Of a DNA stretch of 64,000 bases, positions 54,051-64,000 are shown piece after piece. Position 1 is the first letter of the stretch. Every line of letters starts with the position of its first letter. The notes beneath the pieces were generated by a model. It searched no databases. It saw only the letters and a program-made list of their open reading frames with translations, and was not told the DNA's origin. Both the position numbers and the translations under genes were made by a program. Source of the stretch: Paragorgia papillata (lineage: Eukaryota > Cnidaria > Anthozoa > Scleralcyonacea > Coralliidae); the NCBI GenBank assembly GCA_035771165.1, contig JAWNZC010000235.1:1-64000 (forward strand), given 5' to 3'.

Positions 54051-57000
54051 TTAGTAACCGTACGGAATGGTGTTGAAATTTTCTACAATTACTCGTTTAT
54101 TGTACACTATCCTATAGTCCTCGTGTTGTTGTTTTGTGATAACTTGCTTTGTGCTAGTGTTCCTTGTAATTTTGAATGGTATATCTACAGCGACTTTCAC
54201 TGGATCTGCGTTTTTCATATCACACAGAACATTAAGATACACTAAATCACACATAACATTGAAATTAACTGTTTTTAAAGTGATACCTCGTATCTTACAA
54301 CACGTTTTTCCGCTACTAAGTTCATAAGAATAGTTCTTCGGGCCACCAGAAACAAAAGTCGTAATGTAATCATCGTCCAATTCGTCCGTCAATTCGCCCA
54401 AATAGACGCCTGTCTCCGGTTCTGGCTCTCCTGGTTTACTCACGTAAATCACAGAGTCCGTGTCGTAATATAGCACTCTTTCTCCGAGCTGTTCCAACGT
54501 GCTGTAGAGCTTTAACCGGGCGTGAGCAGTTGTGAAAGCAGCAATCACCACGTTGGTCTTGGCATTCGGTTCGATGAAGTTATCTTTGTGTTCATATCGT
54601 AGCTCTATGACATCATCACTCACAAACGAAGCATCGATCACTTCTATTTCGTCGGCCGTCAGCATGTCGAAATACTCTTGGGGATCTGTGATGAGCTTTA
54701 CTTTAGTCATGTTGGTTCTCTGCGCAAATTTCCCTGCAAAACAAAACGAAAAAATCAATATCTATCAACAATATTAATGTGCGCACTCTCTCTAATAAAT
54801 TTACGTTATTTATTACGATATTTATTACAATATTTGTACTCACCCCAAAAAGAGTTCAACATGAGCTTCGCCAAAGCACGGAGTCCAGGATTTTTCGCAA
54901 TTTTTGTACGATCCATGAGAATACCCTCTCGTTGATTGTACTCGTCGATATACTGCTGCTTCTTGTCCTCGGTGTCACAGCCCTCCGGATATATAACCGC
55001 TGGATTCCTGCTTGATCTTCAGGAAAGTGTCGATGTAGTCCTTGAATAGCTCGTTGCCTACTGTTGGGGAAAATGCCACACTTCGTGTATTCCGATCAAT
55101 CGATATCCTTTCTCCAAAGCTTTCTGTAATTCATTGGTTACCCAAGTACCCTGAATTGCACGCTCCTGGTCTGTATGGGTGCATTGCTCCTGGTTCAATC
55201 CGTCAGCACAAGTTTGGCACAGCGGGAACATAAGCTTTCCGTGAGCACGATACGGTATCGTTATACGTTTTCATGTCCGAGTTTGCTTCGAGTTGACGCT
55301 TCAAGTTGCACTCCCACATCTCAATCACGTTGTAACCTTGACGTTTTAGAAAACGCGTTTTCTCGAGCGTGCGCTGATGTAAATCTTGCATGGTTTGTTG
55401 ACTGACGGGGTTAACTGTGTCTCGTGCGTAACAAGAGACGCAGCCGTGCCAGAAACACCCATGGAGCTCGTAGACGGTGTTTGACTCTGCATGATACCCA
55501 TCAACACGATACTCGCCAAAATTTCGAGAGTGACGAATGGAGATGTTATTGCTTTGTGCTGTGTACGCTAACCACTTTAGAGCAATAACCGACTGTTTAT
55601 CGCGAGGTCTATAACCATGTGGAGGAATTACAGCAATCGATTCTTCACGAAGAAAGTTCTTTCGAAAGACTAAGTTGCATGCTGAAGCAATTGTGAGACA
55701 ATTTTCAAACAGATCAATGTTGGTAACAGATCGAAACAGTTCGCGAAATTCAAGACAACACCTCCGGAGGATGTCAACGTCTGATCGACAATACTTTAGA
55801 ATTTCTTGTTGAAAATCAAATACGTATTCGTTGGCTCTCAGGTTATTGTACCATTGGAAAAATTTTGTACGGTCTTCAGGAGCCATTCCGTGCGGATCGT
55901 AATAGCTTGCGTCGGGTAGTGGGCCTCGGTAGTTTTGGTTGGTTTCGGTGTTGAAGTGATGCGGAAAGTAACCTTTGGAAAGTTCACTCAAACCAAATGT
56001 TTTCGGAAAGTTTGCTAGCTTCATAGGGATAAAACATAGCGAATCAACAAACTTGATTTTCAGTGCAGGAACATTTAGTGTTAAAATCTTTGCACCGTTC
56101 ATAATAACTTCGGGTACCAAACCATTCTTATGGAGATATTGGAGAATGAAATAACCATCATATCCCTGGAAATTATGAGCCATCACTATACTGCCGGAGT
56201 TGTTCTCTTGAAATACCCACTCGCAAAATTCATCCCGTGTGTTTGCACCGCTAAACACCCACTCTTGACCACTTTCGTCGTGAACAACGCATAAATTCGG
56301 TACGTGTTCGCCGCCTTCTTGTATACATTCAAAGTCGAAAAACAACAATTGATTGTAACCTCCTTCGCCCCCGTCGTCTTCATTCTCGTCTCCCCCTACT
56401 TCCGCCTCATCATCTACTAAATCATTCGTGTCCGATCGCGTTTGATGAGTAGTTCTTCTTTTCTTTGCCGGTTAAATGTAACATTGGTGATCCTCGGGAT
56501 CTACGTATTGCTGGCATATGGTACATCGAACAAGTCCGCAATTGTGTTTCTCAGGCTGTTCGTTAGCTCTCCTCACCACATGGTTGCAGTGTTGACATTT
56601 CACAACAGATGCGCAAATTGGTCGCTTATCACCTACCGCTGCTTTATGCCGATTGAAACATTCCTGGCTCTTGAAAAACCGGCCGCAATCTTCGCAAAAT
56701 ACCCAGTTCGTTATCGGACAGTTTTGTATATGGCATAACTTGCACGTATCTCCCCATATATGGTCTTCGATGTTATCATAATTACAGACGTGGCAGTATT
56801 TCTTACGAGCGAGGAAAGCTGGCATGCTTGTAATTACGTCATAGTGGTTATCGTGGGCGTAAAGATAAATACGCTTCGGTGCCCCAGGGCAAGAGTAAAT
56901 AAGAGCATTCAGATGCTCTTTTGAAACGATGTTTATCTGGTAATCGGTCAAATAGGCTTGAAACTTTTTCACTTCTTCGATACCGCACTGTCCGAGTGGT

Positions 57001-58096
57001 ACGCCGGCATTCTCATGTAATTCGTGAGCAAGGTCACCTTGCAATGGCCTTCGAGACTCGCTTATGTAAGGGTATCGTTCATCGTTGTCGACTTTGGCTT
57101 TGGCTACGACAATGGCACGACTAAGACAGATATCGTCTTTGTTCTGAATACGGACGATGGCTCTTTTGTTAGTAAGATACTTATCGAGGTTAGCAATCTT
57201 TCGCTTTCTTCCCGTTCCACCGTGTGGCATCTCAACATGGATGATACGGTAATCGAATCATCTAACTTAAACGAATCATTCGATTGAATGACTCTTTCGA
57301 TTTCGGCTAAGATTCTCTCGACTGTTAATCTTTCACGAGGCATGAATGCTAATGAAATGGGATATTCAAGCTAGGGAGAATGCATTATAAACCTGACCTG
57401 ATCATGCATAGCAATACCATCGGTAACACGATCGAGTAGGCTTTCAAACACATGATGTAATTGCCTCAGGACATCAGGCAAACCTTGGACTTGCAAATCG
57501 CCAAACTGAACACGATAATCAAGGCCCGTGGTCTTAAACTTTTTCACGCGTACTTGCTTAACAGATTTTATCGTAAATAACGGAACAGTTTTAGATCTCT
57601 TACTTGGTATTGATTCCGTACTTGGTTTAGCGGCTCGTTTTCGGCTTCCTTCTCCGGTCTGGATAGATACCTCGGGTATCAACGGTTCACCAGAGACTTG
57701 ACAATCAGAAATATCCTCTAGTTCGGCCATAAATGAATCGTCGTTCCAATCCATTCTGAAGGATTCGTGTTGCTCGTTCGACCAACCATCCATTAACGAG
57801 GGTATCGCCGGTTCGGTGGCCTGACCGCCGGGGATATCATCCATCTTGGCCCTAAACGAATCATCGTTCCAAACGCGTTTGAAGGATTCGCGTTGCTCGT
57901 CCGACCAACCATCCATTAACACCGTAGAAATCCCACAACGTTCGTTCTCCAAATCACGCTCCAAGGCATTCGACAATATAATGATACGTTGCAATAAGGC
58001 TGCTTCCTTATGCCTCTCTTCGAAATCAAAGAGCCATTCCAGCGTCTCAATTTCCTCGACGGTTGTACAACCTTTGAGTACATCGATAAGATCCAT
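54051..58096 (-). pseudogene. Protein-primed DNA polymerase B (pPolB), broken
   Basis: Replicative polymerase of the Polinton. From ATG 58096: N-terminal region with two copies of an LMDGWSxEQxESF unit, a basic NLS-like patch, then LTVERILAEIERVIQS, a Cys/His-rich zinc region (CEDCGRFFKSQECFNRH), and exonuclease motifs LFFDFEC, AHNFQGYDGYF and YCRSDVDIL. The DTDS motif C (YYDTDSVIYV) and the C-terminus ending PYGY are present. Breaks: TAG 57373-57371, shift near 57250, TAA 56474-56472, a deletion near 55240-55262 that removes palm motif A (DxxSLYP), and shifts at 55205-54960. It has a coding intron at 54843-54734. Without motif A the polymerase is dead. Confidence 0.85.
54734..54843 (-). other. 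Spliceosomal intron inside pPolB
   Basis: 110 bp with donor TGGG|GTGAGT and acceptor TTTTGTTTTGCAG|GG. It lies exactly at the LNSFWG/KFAQRTN motif B, and splicing keeps the frame (phase 1). Confidence 0.75.
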
Positions 58097-58098
58097 TG

Positions 58099-58195
58099 CT
58101 GTCAATGAAACAAAACGTATATTAAACTCTGATAAAATACACAAATAGTGAACGTCGTCAGGCAATATAAAACGAATAAGTGCAAAATATCTTAC
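58099..58195 (-). other. 5' UTR intron of pPolB
   Basis: 97 bp with donor TTAAG|GTAAGA and acceptor TTTCATTGACAG, ending two bases before the ATG at 58096. Together with the TATA box at 58312-58319 it gives a capped-transcript model with a leader of roughly 100 bp. Confidence 0.62.
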
Positions 58196-58306
58196 CTTAA
58201 ATCAGACAAATACACTTCGAAAATATCTCCCAAGAAAACGCAATATCACAGACAGTAAACTCCACAAGTAAAACACTTTAGGAAAAGTTGCAACTATACG
58301 AAATCA

Positions 58307-58417
58307 CCGAGCTTATATAGCTTCATGCGCACTAATTATCCCAGTCTTGTCCAAACATGTCCTATTATTCTGTTCCGTTCGTCATGCGTGAGTCATTCGT
58401 GAGTCATGCGTGAGTCA
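58307..58417 (-). promoter_or_regulatory. Right TIR promoter driving pPolB: three AP-1-like sites and TATA
   Basis: On the minus strand TGACTCA sites at 58417-58411, 58406-58400 and 58395-58389 (11-bp spacing; a fourth degenerate copy follows), then TATATAAG at 58319-58312, then the leader and intron of pPolB. Same architecture as the left TIR. Confidence 0.62.
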
Positions 58418-58473
58418 TGCTGAATATTAATGAGGCGGCATCCCTTTGGACGGTATATGGGGGGTCATCTACT
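58307..58473 (-). repeat. Polinton right terminal inverted repeat
   Basis: Inverse of 31748-31941; ends GGGGTCATCTACT next to the CAGGTC duplication. Confidence 0.92.
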
Positions 58474-59671
58474 CAGGTCAACAAGGAGTGTAATGGAGTC
58501 AACAAGGAGTTGCTTCGCTAAAATCGATATATCTCACGAACTAGTCGCTCGATCTTCACGCTACAACCAGTAGTGATTCAGAGGAGGTAAGTGACAATAT
58601 TTTTGCTGTTTAGAAGGTATGAAAGACATCTGAAAGTGAAAATTTACGGAATTAAAACCGCCACATTATTGAGCCACTAAAGCATTCTTGTCGACTTTCA
58701 ACTTGCCTTTATGGCTAGAAAGAGAGTAGAAACTCTTTGAAAACATTTCAAACATGGAGTACAAAGATGAAATCACACTTTTTGTTATTGTTATTGTTAT
58801 TGTTATTGTTATTTATTGAATTGGACGAGTAGCTCTGAACAGCGAAGCAATTCCGTTATGTGAATTTGGGGCAATTGGACACTGAAATTTGCTGACCGGT
58901 ATTCTATATTAAAAGACAACCCGCTTTTCAAAACTAAAGTTATATAGTGCTGCAATGATGGCTGTGATTTTTATGTTTGTTTTATTTTTTATTACAGTTG
59001 AATCGTGCATACAGTACTTCTTCTTGAACTTGTTTATATTCACATCATGTCCAGGCTACATCATGTCAGACCCTTGATCTTCTTGAACTTGAAAGTAGTG
59101 TACTGAAATATATGCAATTCAGTCCAAGATTGGGGTTGCTAACCTAAGCTGTAATGTTTCATGGTAGAGGAATGATCATATATTTTAGATCAAAACAAGG
59201 ACTGGTGTATAATAATAATTTTAGTGGAGTATTTTGTTTATTGGATGGTCACTTGTAAATTATTTCTAAAAAATCTATAGTTTGATACTGTACTTTGATT
59301 TTCACTAGTGTAAATTATTTTAATATTTTTTGCTATATGAAAATAAATATTTGGGATTGACTGTTTGTGATTGCACAAAAAGTTTATCATTTGAGGTTGA
59401 ATTTCTTGTTGAATTGCACCAGTGCAACAGCAAGTTTGCACTAACTTTGAATTTTGCATATTATTATGACCAAGCAAAGTCATTCAGAGAAATTCTGTTT
59501 TCCTGTAAAAAGTCAGGTTTAATTTTATGAGTCTCCAGGCTGGTTGTTTGGATGGATCTAATAAAACATAAATGGCTCGTACAAAAAAAACATCAAATTA
59601 AATCATACTTGTTTATTGCTAATGCATCAACTGAGAGTTTTTTTGCTAAAACGATTCCCTTGTCCAAATTG

Positions 59672-59710
<39 letters not shown>

Positions 59711-60420
59711 TTCATTGTAAATCCATTGTAATTCAGTTTTTTAACTGCAGAATTGGTTATTAAAACATACATTACACTGATGTCAAACAACATGACAGCA
59801 AACTCAAAGGTGGTGACACCAAGCAGTAATTTAAACATGAGTTATGAAAAAAAAATATATGTTGTTGCATCCCTATGAAATAAAACAACAGCTGGCCTTA
59901 TTTTCAAGTATTACTTGTAAAACGTCAACTAATAGAATTGCTTCGTTCTTCAAAATTACTCATCCCATTCAAAAAATAACAGGAAATATGTGCAGTTTAA
60001 TCTTTATATTTAACGTTTAAACTGTTTTCAAAGATAGTCTGCTCTTATTTTTGCTTGCAAATGCAAGTTTAAAGTAGACGGTAATGCTTTAAATAGCTTC
60101 ACACAATGGCGGTTCGAGTTCGTTTTAATCCGTAAATTTTCACTTTCAAATGTCTCCCATACCTTCTAAATGGCAAAAATATTGTCATCTACCTTTCCTC
60201 TATTATTACTGGTTGTAGCGTAAAAATGGGGCGACTAGTTTGTGAGACATAGCGATTTTAGTGATCCAACTCCGTATTTCGCCATTGCACTCCTTGTTGA
60301 CCTGGCTGAGGTTTACTGGCTGCGAGATTTTCCGGAAGTGGTTTTGAGTAACCAGCGTGGGGACAAAAACTTCAAAGGTTCCGACCCGAGTGGCCCTTCT
60401 GCTCAGTTCTTTATTCTGTG
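58474..60420. mobile_element. Right part of the foldback element hit by the Polinton
   Basis: Continues the left arm (58474-58690), then a 1.4-kb non-coding centre, then the full right arm (about 60104-60420), inverted. Both arms carry CTACAACCAGTARTRAT, then a GTAAGT/GTAGAT donor-like site and ACAATATTTTTGC. The right arm shows CAGGTC once and uninterrupted. The centre holds TTATTG hexamers (58780-58815) and a TA run (59674-59708). No transposase recognised. Confidence 0.72.
59674..59708. repeat. TA microsatellite
   Basis: About 17 TA units in the centre of the foldback element. Confidence 0.95.
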
Positions 60421-61374
60421 CATTTGGCATGCACGCATCAGTTTCGCAAAGCCTGATGGGATGACGTAATGATTGGCATTTCGAAACATAGACTCGGCTG
60501 TTAGTTTGAAACGGCTAAACTTTAATAATTATTTAGTTAGTATAATAGAACCTTTATTATTTAGTACTTCTTTGTTCCTACGGAAACGCCTTCAGGGTAT
60601 TTCTAATTGGTAACAATCTAAGGACAGAATTATTATAGTCAAGACTGTGTTTCAGTACAGACGCTACCAAAGTTAAGGGACTTTATTTCAATCTACCCAA
60701 TCTACCTATCTACCTATCTACTCAATCTACTATCGCTACAAGTACAAGTGTAAACCAAAGTACGTAAGTCCATTTATTCTTGTATGTAATCGTAAACGTA
60801 TAATTAGTATGTTTATTTATCAATATTTGCATGCGTAACATTAGTTAACATTAGCTAATAAGATAGATTATCCGTTGTCGTATTTCAGTTCGAACCTACA
60901 GTTCAACAGTATTCAACAGTATTCAGCAGTTCAACAGCGCTACAGTTCTACGGTTCCCATTGGCTAAATTTCGCAACCGACTCTACTTCTTCGTATAACT
61001 TACATCAGCTTACCTAAGCTAATCGTTTATTTGTTAATTAAAGTCTTGTTTATTGTTTATCTGTTGAGTTCGAAAATCATTTATTGTACCATCCGCTATC
61101 CCCGTGGCTCTAGAAATATTCAGATCAGCAACCCTGGAGTTACATTAGTTCGAATTTGATACACATAGATACAGTTCGAGTTTTCAGTACATTATCGCAA
61201 AGGAATTTGAACAATGCGCTTACAAACGGAAATACGATGCAATAAACCTATGTGATCCACAACACGCGATTGTTCGTCTTAAGATCCTTGTTATCCGATA
61301 CAAAACGCAATTTGGAAAACTAATTAACTTTGAATTAACTAAACGAGTGAAGACGTCCCAATTATCACCTTGTA
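60421..61374. other. 5' region of the BEL/Pao remnant
   Basis: Precedes the gag frame. It could hold a 5' LTR (candidate start TGTTAG near 60499) and leader, but with no second LTR in the window the borders cannot be set. 60693-60735 has CTATCTAC-like short repeats and 60900-60950 TTCAACAGT-like ones. Confidence 0.4.
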
Positions 61375-61893
61375 ATGGAAAACGGAAACCAGCTACCGAG
61401 TTCGCATGAGTTGAAAATTGCTACTGATAAATCGCGTAGAAAAATAGATATCCGACCCGAAGACTCGATTAGTAACGTTGACTCTAGCGATGGTTCTCGT
61501 TTTTCTACGCGTTCGCACGCTAGCTCTAAATCGTCGCTCAGAAGCTCCGCAAGCGCAAGGGCCAGAGCAGCCGCAAAGAAGGCAATTATTGAAGCAGAAA
61601 TCGCGGCAATGCAACGTCTTCACGCACTCGAAGAAGAAGAATTAAAGTTACAGCAAAGAAAGAGGCAATTAGAATTACAAACCAGCCACGCAAAGGCGGA
61701 AGCCGAAGAAAGGGCATACGCTGAAGTGGAAAATCAAGAAATGGAGAATTTCTTCGTTGTCGACGAGATAAGAGATAACCTTAACTCAACATCTCCTTTG
61801 CGCACTTGCGAGATCGAGGACGAAACGCCGTCGAAGGCAGATTGTTCCAAAATAATCCGAGATAGCGAAAGAGCTAGGGCGCAAGATGCATGA
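61375..61893 (+). pseudogene. BEL/Pao gag-like protein, N-terminal part
   Basis: 172 codons from ATG: a serine-rich start, then an alanine/arginine coiled coil (ARAAAKKAIIEAEIAAMQ, then LEEEELKLQQRKRQLEL) and an acidic tail. This is the usual N-terminal helix of BEL/Pao gag polyproteins. It is cut by a frameshift; the next frame (61886 on) continues the protein. Confidence 0.68.
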
Positions 61894-62578
61894 GTCCACG
61901 GAAATTAGACCGAATCATTCCTTCGCTTTACGAGAAGACGCGCTCCAACCAACCAAGTCAAGGTCTCGTAGTATGCTAAATCCTAGCGCAGCTGAGTTGA
62001 CTTACGACGTGTCCAACGCCCCTCTTCAAAACGTGAACGCTGACGTCATTACAAGCATGCTACATGCTCAAGAACGACAATCTCTAGCCTTCAATCAACT
62101 TATTCAACAACAACAAGAAAACATCTCGGCATTAACTCTTCCACAACCCGACCTTCCTATTTTTGACGGCAATCCTACGCAGTATTGTGATTTCGTCCGC
62201 GCTTTCGAGAATCTTATTGAAAGAAAAACTCGAATTGATAGTTCACGATTGTACTACTTGGTTCAGTACACAGCTGGTCAGGTCCAAGAGTTGATGCGTA
62301 GTTGTCTGTCCATGCACGAAGATCAAGGCTACAAGGAAGCAAGAAGGTTGTTGAAGGAAAGATATGGACAACCCTACAAAATCGCAACAGCATTGGTGGG
62401 TCGAGTAATCAATGGTGCGCCTATTAAGGCAGATGATGGCCCTGGTCTACAAAGGTTTTCCGTTCTTCTAACTTCCTGCAGTAACACCCTAAAGGAAATC
62501 GGGTACATCAGCAAGCTGGAGAATCCCGATGGATTAAGGAGGATCGTCGCCTTATGGTTTCAAGCTAAAGTGGCGTGA
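61886..62578 (+). pseudogene. BEL/Pao gag-like protein, DUF1759-type core
   Basis: 230 codons with LPIFDGNPTQYCDFVRAFEN, LYYLVQYTAGQVQELM, ARRLLKERYGQPYKIA and LVGRVINGAPI, the classical DUF1759 pattern of Pao-type gag. Overlaps the previous frame by 8 bp through a shift and ends early through another. Intracellular particle protein in intact elements. Confidence 0.82.
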
Positions 62579-63200
62579 GACAGTCGATACTATAATGCAA
62601 AGGGAATAACGAGACGTCACCGTAAAGGACATTACGGAATTCATCAATATCAGGGCGCGAGTTGCAAATCACCCTATTTTCGGCCAAATATCGGGTAATG
62701 ACCTTAAGAAAAAGGACCATATCAACCACGGTAAATTTCGATCATCGAAGGCGAATAACTATACGCGACCCAGAGTAAAGGAGCGCTACCTGATGGCAAC
62801 AGTATTAGCAAAGGCGCGGAATTTCCGTCCTGCGAAGCTGCGCACTGGCTTTCTCAATGCAATAATTTTAAGAAGTTAAGTGTAGACGACCGATATAAGT
62901 TCGTTCGTGAGAAAAAACTATGCATTAACTGCTTAGTCTCTGGACACTTTGTGCGAGACTGTCCGAAGAAGAGTTTCTGTCGCGTCCAAAGTTCAACGGT
63001 AAACATTCCATCTTCTTGCATTTAAAAGAGCCTACATCAAGAAACCCACTATCCAAGGTACAGCCAGGAGAAACGAAAAAGGATCCCGGTGCGACAAAAT
63101 CTGACGAAATTGAAACAGATGTTGAATCTGCGACAAAGAATTCCAACAACGGTTATGTTAGAACATAGTCCCTGGATAACAGTGTCTGGAAACGCGGCAC
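62579..63200 (+). pseudogene. BEL/Pao gag tail with zinc knuckle
   Basis: Continues in shifted frames: WRETVDTIMQRE, DITEFINIRARVANHPIFG, CEAAHWLSQCNNF, and a CCHC knuckle CINCLVSGHFVRDCPKKSF at about 62920-62980. Several stops. No protease, reverse transcriptase or integrase follows before the THAP gene, so the element is a 5' fragment. Confidence 0.7.
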
Positions 63201-63386
63201 GGATCAAAGCAGGAGGTTATTGTGCAATTTTAACCCGCGTCCAGGTGTTTATTAGGTGCACGCTTCGATGGCTCCGCCATATTGGTTTCAAGTTCTAAAA
63301 TTAAAAGTGCAATTAAGCGTGAAACTATTATTAAATTCAGTGTCTTTTGTATCGTTTTTCAAAGAAAATAGTTTTCTTATCAGAGT

Positions 63387-63630
63387 ATGCCAGGAGCAAA
63401 TTGCTCTATATTCGGTTGCTCTGTATCAAGAAGGAAAAAACACAAAGGAATCAGCTTATTTGCCATCGCTCCCAGCTCAGGCTCAGACCCAACCAAGGCT
63501 GAATGGAGGAAGAAATTGATCTCGATTATTACTCGAGATAGGGTGATTGACAAAGAGTTGCACAGGCAAATAAAGGAAGGAAAACTCCACATCTGCGAAC
63601 GACATTTCAACCCTGATGATATTGAAGTCA
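63387..63630 (+). CDS. THAP-domain protein, exon 1
   Basis: From ATG 63387: MPGANCSIFGC, then WRKKLISIITRDRVID and HICERHFNPDD, the C2CH THAP zinc finger (Cys 6, Cys 11, then CxxH) that binds DNA. 244 bp, ending EVS at a GTAAGT donor in phase 1. THAP genes of this type are abundant in hexacorals and often derive from P-type or other DNA transposons. Complete domain, no breaks. Confidence 0.85.
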
Positions 63631-63783
63631 GTAAGTTATAATTAATGTTCTTTTGTCAAACTTTCGTTCATATCTTGCCGTTTGTGTTTTGGCTTAATTG
63701 TCAATTGATGCATAATTATTTGTTTACTACGGTTCTAATATGACCCACGCGTTTATTTAGTGCTTACTATTCATCTATCATAG
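63631..63783 (+). other. Intron of the THAP gene
   Basis: 153 bp, GTAAGT to TTCATCTATCATAG; phase 1 on both sides. Confidence 0.75.
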
Positions 63784-64000
63784 ACGAAGCTAGAAAGAGG
63801 CTTAAAGTTGGAGCGTTACCTACTCTTAATTTACCTCAAAAAAGCCACCAAAGCCATTCGACGACGTCTTCGAGAGCGACGACAACAAGATCCAGCAGGG
63901 TCAGGGAAATTGACTTGCCAAGTAGTAGTGGTCAAGTGGGTGAGCCTTCTTCAGCTTCAGATGAGCGAGAAACCTTCAAAGTTAGCAAACCTTTGTTCAA
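63784..64000 (+). CDS. THAP-domain protein, exon 2, truncated by window end
   Basis: Continues in frame: EARKRLKVGALPTLNLPQK, then a serine/threonine-rich linker (SHSTTSSRATTTRSSRV). The ALPTLNLP motif after the THAP finger is familiar from this cnidarian family. The C-terminal part, and whether it carries a coiled coil or transposase domain, lies beyond the window. Confidence 0.78.

Larger units (their letters stand above)
31748..58473. mobile_element. Polinton/Maverick element (adintovirus-like), 26.7 kb
   Basis: Ends AGTAGATGACCCC and GGGGTCATCTACT, with inverted terminal repeats of 194 bp (left) and 167 bp (right). Perfect 6-bp target duplication CAGGTC at 31742-31747 and 58474-58479, the Polinton hallmark. 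It encodes retroviral-type integrase, protein-primed polymerase, two capsid proteins, an adenain-like protease and a packaging ATPase. Removing the nested element at 35146-47906 leaves about 14 kb, normal for the family. Most genes carry stops or shifts, so the copy is dead. Confidence 0.93.

Noticed and set aside
60480..61374. Annotated 5' LTR of the BEL/Pao element
   Set aside because: No second LTR or convincing primer-binding site in the window, so borders would be guesses.

Overview
The window looks like a stretch of a hexacoral (stony coral or sea anemone) genome. The evidence is the repertoire: a multi-exon MULE-transposase/SWIM gene, a THAP gene at the right edge, a BEL/Pao gag remnant, Polinton/Maverick elements with spliceosomal introns, and many hAT-like and foldback MITEs. 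These family assignments were made from motifs by eye. No ordinary single-copy host gene is visible; the only hint of one is an isolated FERM-like exon. The DNA is AT-rich, repeat-dense and almost all mobile.

Layout. 1-1.34 kb: decayed piece of one Polinton (packaging ATPase plus a coiled-coil/acidic gene) with a MITE inside the ATPase. 1.35-12.4 kb: MITEs, foldbacks and minisatellites, several with readable target duplications. 12.8-16.1 kb: long pentanucleotide satellites and a 434-bp tandem duplication. 16.7-18.1 kb: a TIR-bounded element carrying a RecQ-like helicase fragment. 19-20.3 kb: tetra- and trinucleotide repeats. 21.1-24.6 kb: a 3.45-kb element with about 0.8-kb inverted arms and an internal hAT MITE. 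25.1-26.6 kb: 7-mer and 5-mer satellites. 27.9-30.0 kb: a pair of direct repeats.

31,748-58,473 is the main object: a 26.7-kb Polinton with inverted terminal repeats, ends AGTAGATGACC/GGTCATCTACT and a perfect 6-bp target duplication CAGGTC. It sits in one arm of a foldback element whose other arm (about 60.1-60.4 kb) still shows the uninterrupted target. The core is on the right: triple-GRF zinc-finger protein, integrase, minor capsid, basic core-like protein and major capsid on +; packaging ATPase, small zinc-finger protein and protein-primed DNA polymerase on -. Both TIRs carry a TATA box below 11-bp-phased TGACTCA (AP-1-like) arrays. Most viral-type genes are broken, but the major capsid gene is open from end to end.

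Inside the Polinton lies a second element (35,146-47,906) bounded by inverted GGGGAATGGGAAC minisatellites. It holds one minus-strand gene of six exons whose splice phases all agree. It would join a protein kinase, a papain-like cysteine-protease-like domain, a MULE transposase and a SWIM-like zinc finger in one protein. This fusion is the most unusual thing in the window. Insertion order can be read: foldback first, then Polinton, then the MULE.

58.5-60.4 kb completes the interrupted foldback. 60.5-63.2 kb is a broken BEL/Pao gag region. 63.39 kb to the end is a THAP-domain gene running off the window.
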